DNA of 64,000 nucleotides from Nocardia brasiliensis (GTDB lineage: Bacteria > Actinomycetota > Actinomycetes > Mycobacteriales > Mycobacteriaceae). Under the pieces are notes generated by a model that ran no database searches, was not told where the DNA came from, and worked only from the letters and a program-made list of their open reading frames with translations. The translations under genes and the position numbers were made by a program. The stretch is taken from contig NZ_CP046171.1 in assembly GCF_011801125.1 (NCBI RefSeq), forward strand, positions 310,001 through 374,000, in the 5' to 3' direction. The first letter of the stretch is position 1. Every line of letters begins with the position of its first letter. Shown in pieces: positions 20,446 to 29,271 of the stretch.

Positions 20446-20619
20446 TCAGGTTTCGGTGCGCCGTCGGGATAGTAGGGCGCGGACTATGCGGAGGTGCGCG
20501 GCGGAGCGGGGGGTGTCTGGTGTCTGGGGTCTGGTGCGGGGGCGGGTCGGCCATGGTCTGCCGGGTTCGCCCAGTACGTCGCGTTCGTAGACCAGGTACC
20601 AGTGTTCGTGGTCAGGCAT
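20446..20619 (-). CDS. Small basic protein of unknown function (57 aa)
   Basis: This ORF opens with MPDHEHWYLVYERDVLGEPG and continues into a Pro/Arg/Thr-rich tail ending RIVRALLSRRRTET. The ATG at 20619 is preceded by AGGAGA at correct spacing, which is the main reason for calling it. No family is recognised. The WYLVYE start resembles small actinobacterial hypothetical proteins. It is convergent with the methyltransferase ending at 20414, and its upstream region runs to the terminator at 20818. Confidence 0.5.
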   Translation of the reverse strand: MPDHEHWYLVYERDVLGEPGRPWPTRPRTRPQTPDTPRSAAHLRIVRALLSRRRTET

Positions 20620-20817
20620 TGCTGTCTCCTCGATGGCCGGACGCGGATCGCGTTCTTGGCGTCCCGGATTCGAGGGTCGGCCGACACCCGCCGACGCGGC
20701 AACGTGCGGTGCCGGTTTTGCACGTGCAGCGTGCCGTGCGCGTAGGCGACGTTAGGTATGGCTGCGTGATCTCGCCGGTTCAGCCCTGGTCGACCGTCAT
20801 CACCTCTGGCAGCCATT

Positions 20818-20851
20818 GCCCCCGCCCAGCCGAAAACGGCTGGGCGGGGGC
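20818..20851. terminator. Strong hairpin terminator
   Basis: A perfect 15-bp stem (GCCCCCGCCCAGCCG at 20818-20832, partner 20837-20851) with an AAAA loop. It lies 22 bp beyond the stop of the acetoacetate-decarboxylase-like gene on the minus strand and ends the three-gene operon. The 20620-20817 interval holds nothing else I can identify. Confidence 0.85.
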
Positions 20852-20872
20852 ATTTGTCGGCCGGGATGTTGT

Positions 20873-21784
20873 TCAGTGCGACTTCGACAGGGTCGGGAGG
20901 GAGGTGGGGAGGGGCATGTACAGGGTGAGTTGGCCTTCGCGGATCACGCTGGCCGAGATGATCTGCTGGGCGTGCACGGATCGCAGATCGTCGCTCATTC
21001 GCCCGGATCCCAGGGTCAATTCGATCTCGCGGGGTAACGCGACGCTGCCCGCGGACAGGATGTTGGTCTGGTTCCTGTTCTCGCCCCAGACTCCGTCGAG
21101 CTGGGTGAGGGAGGTCCAGGTGGTCATGTTGGTGCCGGAGGGGTAGTCCTCGATCGGAGGGAGGGGCAGATCGATGGCGAGGTCGGTGCCGCCGTCGTCG
21201 TTGCCGATGCGTGCGGTGACGCGCCGGTCGATGTCCAGGTCGACGTCGGTCAGCCACTTCGGCAGTCCGTAGTTGTATACGCCACGCACACGCGCGATCT
21301 CGGAGGTCACCGGTAGGGAGAGGACGTACGAGTACGCGGTGCCGTTCGCCAGCGCGGCGGCCGCGTCGATCTCCGGCGACCCGCCGTGCCGCGGGGGCCG
21401 GACGGGGATCGTCACGGCGGCCTCGCGGTAGGGGTCGATATCGCTCACCCGGTAGTTGTAGACGGCGATCGCCACCATGCCGATGCCGGGCATGAGCGCA
21501 AGGGGCTCTAGCGGTTCGGGCAACCGGTCGTGCAGCGCGTCCAAGGGCGCGAGCATCGTCAGCTGCAGAATCGATGCGCTGTAGTAATAGGTGGGATTCG
21601 CCGTCTCGCCGAGCGGCGAGTCCATCACGCGCTTGCGCAGCGATCGGAAGTAGTCGACGCTGCGGACCTGTGGATCGCGAGCGACCTCGTCGAGGTCGGC
21701 CCGCATACGGTAACGATCGAAGTAGCCGCCCTTGGGAACCTCGACGGCGTGGGTGCCCAGTTTCACTTCGACGAACTCGGTCAT
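20873..21784 (-). CDS. Acetoacetate decarboxylase family protein
   Basis: 303 residues. The acetoacetate-decarboxylase fold is recognised from RVRGVYNYGLPKWLTDVDL, where Lys176 would be the Schiff-base lysine, and from the preceding region (GMVAIAVYNYRVSDIDPYREAAVTIPV). Family members include decarboxylases and enzymes acting on larger beta-keto or aldol substrates. It is the last gene of an operon with a crotonase and an alpha/beta hydrolase. A ring- or chain-degrading sequence (hydrolase, hydratase, decarboxylase or aldolase) is a reasonable inference, but the substrate is open. ATG at 21784 with GGAGGT upstream; the frame to 22309 is not used. Confidence 0.8.
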   Translation of the reverse strand: MTEFVEVKLGTHAVEVPKGGYFDRYRMRADLDEVARDPQVRSVDYFRSLRKRVMDSPLGETANPTYYYSASILQLTMLAPLDALHDRLPEPLEPLALMPGIGMVAIAVYNYRVSDIDPYREAAVTIPVRPPRHGGSPEIDAAAALANGTAYSYVLSLPVTSEIARVRGVYNYGLPKWLTDVDLDIDRRVTARIGNDDGGTDLAIDLPLPPIEDYPSGTNMTTWTSLTQLDGVWGENRNQTNILSAGSVALPREIELTLGSGRMSDDLRSVHAQQIISASVIREGQLTLYMPLPTSLPTLSKSH

Positions 21785-21855
21785 GATCGCACCTCCAAAG
21801 CTATGTGGATTTCGTTGTCGGTTGCTTTCTTTCGGTTGCCATTCAGGTGCACGGG

Positions 21856-22659
21856 TCAGCTCCCCATACCGTCGAACTCGTAGGGGCCCCGGGTATTCAC
21901 CCCCTTGGCCAGCGCTTCGCGCGCGATCTCCGCGGCGATTTCCGGTGACTCGCGCAGCTTCTTGAAGTCCTCGCCGGCCCGCAGGAAATCCTCGAGCGGG
22001 GGCAGATAGCGTCGATCCACGCTCGCTTTCGTCACCTCTACCGCGGTCGCGTCGAACCCGGCGATGCGGGCGGCCAGCGTATCGACGAATTCGTCCAGTT
22101 CGGAGTCGGGAATGGCGCGGTTGACCACGCCGTAGCGTTCGGCGGTCACGGCGTCGATATCGCGTCCGCTGAGGACCATCTCCAATGCCCGCGCCCGTCC
22201 GATCAACGCCGGTAGCATCTGCGTGCCCGCGCCGCCGGGCGGCAGGCGGAACTTGATCTCGGGCTGCCCCAGCAGCGCGGTCTCGGTGGACGCGAAACGC
22301 ATGTCGCACAGCAGGGCCAGTTCATGTCCGCCCCCGCGGGCGCGGCCGCGGATCTTGGCGATGCTGACCAGTCGTGGCGACCGCAATGCCGCACGGGTCC
22401 GGGCGTATGCGCGCATCGCCACGTCGTTCTGCTCCAGGCTGAGCGTGGCATCGAGGTGCGCGACGAAGAACTCCGGATCGGCCGATTCCAAGACGACGAC
22501 CCGGGTCTCGGGATCGGCTTCGAGACGCTCCAAGGCGTCGGCCAATTCGGTGTGCACGCGATCGTCGAGCACGTTCACCGGCGGGTTGTCGATGCGCAAT
22601 GTGACCCAACGGCCGGGATGTTCGACGGTCAGCACGGTTGGCGCGTGGCTGGTGGTCAT
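21856..22659 (-). CDS. Enoyl-CoA hydratase/isomerase family protein
   Basis: 267 residues, crotonase fold. The oxyanion-hole region is KIRGRARGGGHELALLCD with Glu113 at the first catalytic position. The second catalytic Glu is in GQPEIKF (Glu134), followed by LPPGGAGTQMLP. Both acids present suggest hydratase-like chemistry on an acyl-CoA. Another typical feature is the PPVNVLD loop near residue 28. It is the second gene of the minus-strand operon, with a 73-bp gap after the alpha/beta hydrolase and an AGGGAG ribosome site. Confidence 0.85.
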   Translation of the reverse strand: MTTSHAPTVLTVEHPGRWVTLRIDNPPVNVLDDRVHTELADALERLEADPETRVVVLESADPEFFVAHLDATLSLEQNDVAMRAYARTRAALRSPRLVSIAKIRGRARGGGHELALLCDMRFASTETALLGQPEIKFRLPPGGAGTQMLPALIGRARALEMVLSGRDIDAVTAERYGVVNRAIPDSELDEFVDTLAARIAGFDATAVEVTKASVDRRYLPPLEDFLRAGEDFKKLRESPEIAAEIAREALAKGVNTRGPYEFDGMGS

Positions 22660-22732
22660 TACACTCCCTTCGGTCAGCGACCGGCTGGGTCGCTGTCGGC
22701 TTCGGGGTTGCTGCTCAATCGTTCGTCCGGCA

Positions 22733-23704
22733 TCAGTTGCCGCCGGACCGATCTGCCGTCATCGGCAGTCCTGCGTTGTCCGGTCGGGCGAAACCATTTG
22801 TGCCGACCGGATGTTCGGGTGCGTGTGCGAGATGTTCGGTGAACCAATCGACGGCTGCTTGCCGAGCCGGCTCGCTGGCATACAGGTCCCAGTGGGTCCC
22901 GGGCAGCAGGACGAGCCGCTTGGGTTCCAGCGCCCGCTCGTAGGCGGCGAGTTGGAGATCGGTGTAGGTGGTGGTGTCGTCGGTCGCGACGATCATCAGC
23001 AATGGTGTCGGTGCGATGCGGCTGATGTAGTAGCCCGGCTCGTTGTTGCCGTCCGCTTCCAGGGAGCGCAGGGTGACCTGATTGAGCCAGTTCGGCGCCG
23101 GGTCGCGGGTGTAGGTGGCGATGGAGTCGGGGTCCTGCCACGCGGCGGGCTGCTCGGCATGGGCCACGGCGATCACGGCGGGGTCGGCCCCGTGGAAACG
23201 GGCCCGCCGGTCGCGCAGAAAAGCGGCGCGGAAGGCGGCGAGCTGCTCGCCACCCCTGCGGCGCAGAATTTCCGAGCCGCTGATCGTCGGGACCTGAGCT
23301 ACTACGCAGCGCACGCGGGAATCGATGGCGCCGAGCATGAGCACATGCCCGCCGCCGAGGCTCCAGCCCCAGGCGCCGATCCGGTCGGGGTCAACCTCGG
23401 GTCGGTCCTCGAGAAACGAGATCGCGGTCTGTGTATCGGCGAGCTGCTGCGGGGGATTGATGTCCTGCCGGGGTCTCCCGTCGCTGCCGCCCCAACCGCG
23501 GTGGTCGTGCACCAGCACCACGAACCCGGCGTCGCTGACCCGTCTGGCCAGCGCATCCACCGCATCGCTGCGGACACCGGCGAATCCGTTCACCAGCGCG
23601 ATAGCCGGCCACGGCCCTGCCGCCGCAGCGGCCGGCGCATACAGCCAAGCCCGCAATACGGTGCCGTCGTCGGCAGCGAATTCGACGTCTATACGGTTAG
23701 CCAT
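22733..23704 (-). CDS. Alpha/beta hydrolase (dienelactone-hydrolase-like)
   Basis: 323 residues. The nucleophile elbow is GWSLGG (Ser115), with candidate acid ATDDTTTY and catalytic His in LPGTHWDLY. The oxyanion strand is ALVNGFAGV. It resembles the dienelactone hydrolase/X-Pro-dipeptidase-like group that hydrolyses esters, lactones or C-C bonds. It leads an operon with a crotonase and an acetoacetate-decarboxylase-like protein. Two palindromes in the AT-rich promoter region (23771-23795) imply control by a regulator not encoded here. No signal peptide, so cytosolic. Confidence 0.85.
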   Translation of the reverse strand: MANRIDVEFAADDGTVLRAWLYAPAAAAAGPWPAIALVNGFAGVRSDAVDALARRVSDAGFVVLVHDHRGWGGSDGRPRQDINPPQQLADTQTAISFLEDRPEVDPDRIGAWGWSLGGGHVLMLGAIDSRVRCVVAQVPTISGSEILRRRGGEQLAAFRAAFLRDRRARFHGADPAVIAVAHAEQPAAWQDPDSIATYTRDPAPNWLNQVTLRSLEADGNNEPGYYISRIAPTPLLMIVATDDTTTYTDLQLAAYERALEPKRLVLLPGTHWDLYASEPARQAAVDWFTEHLAHAPEHPVGTNGFARPDNAGLPMTADRSGGN

Positions 23705-23770
23705 GATTCACACCTCTCACTTTGTCGAAGGCAGCCGAAACGACCTGACTTGCGAGATGCCGATCACCTG

Positions 23771-23795
23771 ATCTTAAGATGGCAACTAATTAGTT
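23771..23795. promoter_or_regulatory. Two adjacent palindromes upstream of the hydrolase operon
   Basis: ATCTTAAGAT (23771-23780) and AACTAATTAGTT (23784-23795) are both perfect palindromes in a strikingly AT-rich patch about 65-90 bp before the operon start. The second has the look of a MarR- or TetR-type operator. The rest of 23796-24046 contains no gene I can support. Confidence 0.6.
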
Positions 23796-24046
23796 AACGT
23801 CCATATTCCCAATCCATTGCCCGGCAAGTAGGAATTCAGCGCGTGGACAGCACTGGCGCACCGCCTCGGTATTCGTGATGGGAACACCATGACTTCATCC
23901 AAGGCGCGGCTGGCGGCGGGCGCGAGGAGAGCGCGAGCTGTGGCGTCCGCAACTGTTTGGCAGCGGGGGATGTCTCGCGATGTGTGGGGTGCGCTGAAGC
24001 GAGCCTCGGGTGCACCGGTCGTGCCGAGCGCAAGGGCGTGGCAATG

Positions 24047-24089
24047 CGAAGCGCCCCTGATCGGCAGTCGCGTGATCAGGGGCGCTTCG
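24047..24089 (-). terminator. Terminator of tRNA-Ser
   Basis: A 16-bp perfect inverted repeat (CGAAGCGCCCCTGATC at 24047-24062, partner 24074-24089) directly abuts the 3' CCA of the tRNA gene on the minus strand. Confidence 0.75.
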
Positions 24090-24177
24090 TGGCGGAGGAT
24101 AGGGGATTTGAACCCCTGAGGGCGTTAACCCAACCCGCGTTCCAGGCGAGCGCCATAGGCCACTAGGCGAATCCTCC
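24090..24177 (-). tRNA. tRNA-Ser (anticodon GGA)
   Basis: Read on the minus strand, the gene starts GGAGGATTCGCC and ends ATCCTCCGCCA, a 7-bp acceptor stem with G73 and an encoded CCA. The D-arm (CCTAGTGGCCTATGG), an anticodon loop CTGGAAC with anticodon GGA on stem CTCGC/GCGGG, a long variable arm, and a T-loop GGTTCAAATCC are all visible. At 88 nt with a long variable arm it is a type II tRNA. A TATGCT -10-like hexamer lies on the minus strand at 24185-24190. Confidence 0.95.
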
Positions 24178-24319
24178 GTGGAGCAGCATACCGGTAGGGG
24201 GAGGGCGGACGCCAAATGGGGGCGGCGGACGGGGTGAAGGTCCTGCTCGTTCTGGTTTTCGGCCAGGTTCGAGGACCCGGGGGTTCGGGTGCGGCGCGGG
24301 AGCGGCTACACTGGCCGAC

Positions 24320-24406
24320 GGATCCCGCGCGGCGCGCATCCTGTGAACTCCCCCAGGGCCGGAAGGCAGCAAGGGTCAATGGGCTCTGCCGGGTGCGCGG
24401 GGTCCC
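24320..24406 (+). ncRNA. ffs: 4.5S signal recognition particle RNA
   Basis: The conserved SRP-RNA tip is unmistakable (GTGAACTCCCCCAGG, GCCGGAAGGCAGCAAGGG, TGGGCTCTGCCGGG). The flanking strands GGATCCCGCGCG (from 24320) and CGCGGGGTCC (to about 24406) pair to close the hairpin. It is the short bacterial form. A TACACT -10-like hexamer at 24307-24312 fits a start near 24320. The RNA binds Ffh for co-translational membrane targeting. The ends are approximate. In mycobacteria it has the same neighbours, tRNA-Ser and the Rv3722c-type aminotransferase. Confidence 0.93.
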
Positions 24407-24484
24407 CCTTATATTTCGGGGGCTGCGCACGGACCTGGTCCGGCTGACGGATAACGCCTCCAATTCCGAGCAACACCCGGGTAA

Positions 24485-25885
<1,401 letters not shown>

Positions 25886-25895
25886 CGGACGAACC

Positions 25896-25927
25896 AGCGG
25901 GGCGCGTACCGGGGTACGCGCCCCGCT
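25896..25927. terminator. Bidirectional hairpin terminator
   Basis: A 15-bp inverted repeat (AGCGGGGCGCGTACC at 25896-25910, partner 25913-25927) lies between the convergent aminotransferase and methyltransferase stops. Confidence 0.8.
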
Positions 25928-25941
25928 GTGCTGTCGGGCGG

Positions 25942-26748
25942 CTACTCGGGCTTGTGCGCGAGCACCGCGAACATGGTCACCGAGAGGTGGATGTCGCCGC
26001 TGGCCGCGCCCTCCGCCAGATCGTCGAGCAGCCGGTCGCGCTGCTCGTCGGTGATCACGCCGCGGGCCACCGCCATCGCCGAGATGCGGTTGACCAGCGA
26101 GCCCGCGCCGACCGTGCGGTCCTGCACCAGCGCGTGCGAGCCGATATCCTCGATCACCAGGCCCGCCTTGGTCAGCTGGCCGGGCAGCCTGCGGCCGGAG
26201 AACGGGTTGGTGGTCGCGGAGATCAGCGTGTCGATCACCTCGCGCACCACCGACCGCTCGCCCGGATGCACGATCGCCGTGCCCCAGTCGCTGTCCACCA
26301 CCACGACCCGGCCGCCTGGTCGCAGCACGCGCGCGATCTCGTTGGCGGCGCGGGCGGGCGCGGTCAGATGCTGGAAGACGCGCTCGCACAGCGCGGCATC
26401 GAAGCTGTCCGCGCCGAACGGCAGGCCGTAGGCATCGCCGGAATGGAACTTGGCGGGCGAACCGGTCTGGGCGGCCCGGCGTTCGGCGGCGGCGAGCAGG
26501 CTCGGATCGGGCTCGACGCCCACCGCGGCACCTTCGGCGCCGACCACCTCCGCGAAGGCCAGCACCTCCGAGCCGGTCCCCGAGCCGATATCGACCGCGT
26601 GCTCGCCGGGGCGCAGCGCGAGCGCGTCGTGGGCCCAGGTCCGCAGCCTGCGGATGCCGGGAAGTGCGGCTTGCAGATCGCGTACGTCTACGAGCTGGTC
26701 CTGGCCTGCTCGGTCGAACCGATCCGGGCGCAACGTGTAGGTGTCCAT
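25942..26748 (-). CDS. Class I SAM-dependent methyltransferase (UbiE/MenG-like)
   Basis: 268 residues with motif I AVDIGSGTGSEVLAFAEVVG, GVEPDPSLL, an SFDAALCERVFQHL motif and LRPGGRVVVVDSDWG. The order is that of UbiE-like methyltransferases. The C-terminal part (GRRLPGQLTKAGLVIEDIGSHALVQ ... LLDDLAEGAASGDIHLSVTMFAVLAHKP) resembles actinobacterial small-molecule methyltransferases. The frame is open back to 27012, but MDTYTLRPDRFDRAG at 26748 fits the family and follows a GGAAACGGGAG sequence. Substrate unknown. Confidence 0.82.
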   Translation of the reverse strand: MDTYTLRPDRFDRAGQDQLVDVRDLQAALPGIRRLRTWAHDALALRPGEHAVDIGSGTGSEVLAFAEVVGAEGAAVGVEPDPSLLAAAERRAAQTGSPAKFHSGDAYGLPFGADSFDAALCERVFQHLTAPARAANEIARVLRPGGRVVVVDSDWGTAIVHPGERSVVREVIDTLISATTNPFSGRRLPGQLTKAGLVIEDIGSHALVQDRTVGAGSLVNRISAMAVARGVITDEQRDRLLDDLAEGAASGDIHLSVTMFAVLAHKPE

Positions 26749-26987
26749 GCTCCCGTTTCCATCTCTGACTGACCCCGTCGTGTGGGGCGCCGATATTGGT
26801 ACTGCCGTCGTCTGAGGCATGCGCTGGAGCCTACGCGCGACCGTATTGCCCCGCACCGCGCCCCTGTGACCTGACTCACTGCAGGTGCGGGTGCGCGCGT
26901 GATCAATAGTGCGCGCCCGAGCCGTCGGCACTAATGAGATGATCGAGGCCGTCCGAGCAGTTTCGGTAGCGGTGGGAAGGAACGGCG

Positions 26988-27560
26988 ATGAGTCGCAAGC
27001 TTTGCCTGGCACAGGATGTCGAGGCCGACGAGCTATTGACCGAGGACCACTTCGCCACCCTGCTCGGCATGCTGCTCGACCAGCAATACCCGATGGAGCA
27101 CGCGTTCCGTGGTCCGAAGAAGATCGCCGACCGGATGGGCGGGTTCGACATCCATCGCATCGCCGAGGCCGATCAGCAGGAGTTCGAAGAACTCTGCGCG
27201 ACCCCGCCCGCGATCCACCGGTACGGCCGCTCGATGGCGCGCCGCGCGCAGGACCTCGCCCGCTACATCATCGAGAACTACGACGGCAAAACCGAGAACC
27301 TGTGGAAGCGGGACAAGCCGGACGGCAAGGAGGTGCTGCGCCGGCTGCGGGACCTGCCCGGTTTCGGGGAGCAGAAGGCCAAGATCTTCCTTTCCCTGCT
27401 CGGCAAGCAGCGCGGGGTGCAGCCGGCCGGTTGGCGCGAAGCCGCGGGTGCTTACGGTGACGAAGGGTCGCGCCGTTCGGTCGCCGACGTCACCGACGCC
27501 GAATCCCTCGCGCAGGTACGGGAGTTCAAGAAGCAGGCCAAGGCCGCCGCGAAGAAATAG
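26988..27560 (+). CDS. HhH-GPD-type base-excision repair protein
   Basis: 190 residues. The helix-hairpin-helix is LRDLPGFGEQKAKIFLSLLG, and the N-terminal part (LAQDVEADELLTEDHFATLLGMLLDQQYPMEHAFRGP) matches the start of the HhH-GPD glycosylase fold. Unlike endonuclease III there is no iron-sulfur cluster, and the canonical V-D-T-H segment after the hairpin is absent. It therefore belongs to the short actinobacterial HhH-GPD-type group with undefined activity. The tail is Lys/Ala-rich (EFKKQAKAAAKK), probably DNA-contacting. The ATG follows GGAAGGAACGGCG. Confidence 0.82.
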   Translation: MSRKLCLAQDVEADELLTEDHFATLLGMLLDQQYPMEHAFRGPKKIADRMGGFDIHRIAEADQQEFEELCATPPAIHRYGRSMARRAQDLARYIIENYDGKTENLWKRDKPDGKEVLRRLRDLPGFGEQKAKIFLSLLGKQRGVQPAGWREAAGAYGDEGSRRSVADVTDAESLAQVREFKKQAKAAAKK

Positions 27561-27668
27561 GCACCGCCGCGCACCCAATCCGAGCCAGTGGCGGGGAACT
27601 GGCAGCGGACGGGCATTGCCGGGGACAACGGTCTACCGGGATTGTTCTGGGCGGAAAGGAGAGGTGCG

Positions 27669-28001
27669 ATGAGGCGACGACCGGCGGCGATCGGATATCT
27701 GCGCCGTGATGTATCCGGTGCGAGGCAGCAGTGGGACGAGGTGCTGATCCGGAGCCTGGCCCAGCGTTTCGGGTACAACTTGACGAAGACCGTGGTGTTC
27801 GGTGCGGAGACCGAGGACGTGGTGCGCAGACTGGCCACCATGGCGCGGGGCCTGGGCATCGACGCCGTGATCATCCCCAGCACAGCGCATTTCGAGGGCG
27901 ACATCCCCGATCGACTGGTGCAGGTGTGCGACGTGATCACCGTGGCGCCGGAGTACACCTACGCCCGCGCGTTGCAGCCGCCCTTCGCCGACGGCGCCTG
28001 A
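27669..28001 (+). CDS. Small resolvase-like protein without the catalytic serine motif
   Basis: About 110 residues. The sequence AIGYLRRDVSGARQQWDEVLIRSLAQRFGYNLTKTVVFG, then LATMARGLGIDAVIIPSTAHFEGDIPDRLVQVCDVITVAPEYTYAR, follows the beta-alpha order of the N-terminal domain of serine recombinases. The usual YxRVSt serine motif is replaced by YLRRDVSG, and neither a DNA-binding domain nor a recombinase domain follows. It is probably a domesticated, catalytically inactive relative. The ATG at 27669 lies behind a clear AAAGGAGAGG site; the longer frame from 27588 is not needed. Function unknown. Confidence 0.6.
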   Translation: MRRRPAAIGYLRRDVSGARQQWDEVLIRSLAQRFGYNLTKTVVFGAETEDVVRRLATMARGLGIDAVIIPSTAHFEGDIPDRLVQVCDVITVAPEYTYARALQPPFADGA

Positions 28002-28004
28002 GCC

Positions 28005-29195
28005 TCAGCTCACCGAGCCGGACGGCGCGGTGAACGTATTGCATTGGGCGGCACGGTTTTTGTCGAGGCCGATCTCGAACCATTGGCCGCCGTTCTCGGC
28101 GGTGCCGTGGTCGCGCATGTCGCCGGCCTGGTCGCCGCGACCGTAGGCGTCCTTGCGGGCGATGTTCAGCTGGGAATTGGTCAGCGAACCGCCGCCGGAC
28201 GAGGACGCGATGTACATGCCGTCGAAGCAGTTGGCCTGCAACTCGACTCGGCGCGACAGCTCGAGACCGCGGGTGCTGCGCGGGCCCGCGTCGGCGCGCT
28301 CGCTGTTGGCTTTGCGCAGGATGCCGGACATGGCCTGGACGTGGTGGCCGTATTCGTGCGCGAAGACCGACAGGTAGACCACCCAGTTGTCCTTGAAGAA
28401 ATCGGTCTGCAACTGGCTGATCGGCATGTAGATGGTCTTGTTCGCCGGGCAATAGAACGCAGCGAAATTACTGGTGGTGCCGGTGCACGGGGTGGTGATC
28501 CCGGTGGTGGTGGCGCTGACGTTCAGCGCGGGCGGCCGGAACGGCAGATTCGCCTTCTCCAGCACCGGTTTCCACGCAGCGGCCAGGCACGATGCGGCGC
28601 TCTCGAAGAACTTGCGCGCCGCGTCCACCTGCGTACCCCACGGCGAATAGGGGCAGCGGGCGGGGATCAGCGTCGCGGTCGGGTCGGCGAGCAGCGGGTT
28701 CGCGCCGGTCTCGGCGGGACCGGTCGAACCGTCGGGCGCGAAGGTGAGGCTCGGGGTGACCGTCGACGGGCTGCTGTCGTTGCGACCCACCGAGATCGCG
28801 TTGCGCACCAGGCCACCCACCACCAGGAACACCACGACGACAAGCAGCGCGACCCACGCGCCGCTGCCACCGGAACGGCGGCGCGGCGGGTACGGGGGAC
28901 GACCGGGCGGGCCGTAGGGCATCGGCGGCGGCGCGGGGGTGCGATAGCCGGGTGGCGGCGCGTAGCCGGGCGGCGCCGAATAGCCCGGTGGCGGACCGTA
29001 TCCCGGTGGGACCTGGCCGGGCGGTGCGCCGTAGCCGGGCGGGGGGCCATAGCCAGGGGGCGGACCGTAGCCGGGGGGTGGGCGGTGACCGGGCGGCGGC
29101 TGACCATGCCCCGGCGGTGGACCGTAGCCGGGCGGGGGCGGTACCGGTCGCCCACCAGGCGGAACCGGCCCGTATCCGTACGGTGGTTGTGTCAC
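28005..29195 (-). CDS. Membrane-anchored neutral zinc metallopeptidase with PGY-repeat tail
   Basis: About 396 residues. The N-terminal 110 are PPGYG/PPPGYG repeats ending in a basic patch (PPRRRSGG). One transmembrane helix follows (GAWVALLVVVVFLVVGGLV), then a peptidase domain with the zinc motif FAHEYGHHVQAMSG (HEYGH) and a downstream ELQANCFDGMY element typical of the YpfJ-like Zn_peptidase family. Cysteines near 28625-28650 and 28450-28490 could form disulfides outside the membrane. GTG at 29195 begins the repeat tail; the upstream frame to 29273 overlaps the divergent gene's start. Substrate unknown. Confidence 0.88.
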   Translation of the reverse strand: MTQPPYGYGPVPPGGRPVPPPPGYGPPPGHGQPPPGHRPPPGYGPPPGYGPPPGYGAPPGQVPPGYGPPPGYSAPPGYAPPPGYRTPAPPPMPYGPPGRPPYPPRRRSGGSGAWVALLVVVVFLVVGGLVRNAISVGRNDSSPSTVTPSLTFAPDGSTGPAETGANPLLADPTATLIPARCPYSPWGTQVDAARKFFESAASCLAAAWKPVLEKANLPFRPPALNVSATTTGITTPCTGTTSNFAAFYCPANKTIYMPISQLQTDFFKDNWVVYLSVFAHEYGHHVQAMSGILRKANSERADAGPRSTRGLELSRRVELQANCFDGMYIASSSGGGSLTNSQLNIARKDAYGRGDQAGDMRDHGTAENGGQWFEIGLDKNRAAQCNTFTAPSGSVS

Positions 29196-29271
29196 GCCCC
29201 CGTACCCCCTCGTCTCAGTGATCGCCGACAGCCGATGACGCAGAATAGCAAGCTGTCTAAAGTAGGCAGCC

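Noticed and set aside
23889..24119. 76-residue plus-strand ORF (MTSSKARLAAG...)
   Set aside because: It overlaps the terminator and 3' part of tRNA-Ser on the other strand; no ribosome site or conserved character.
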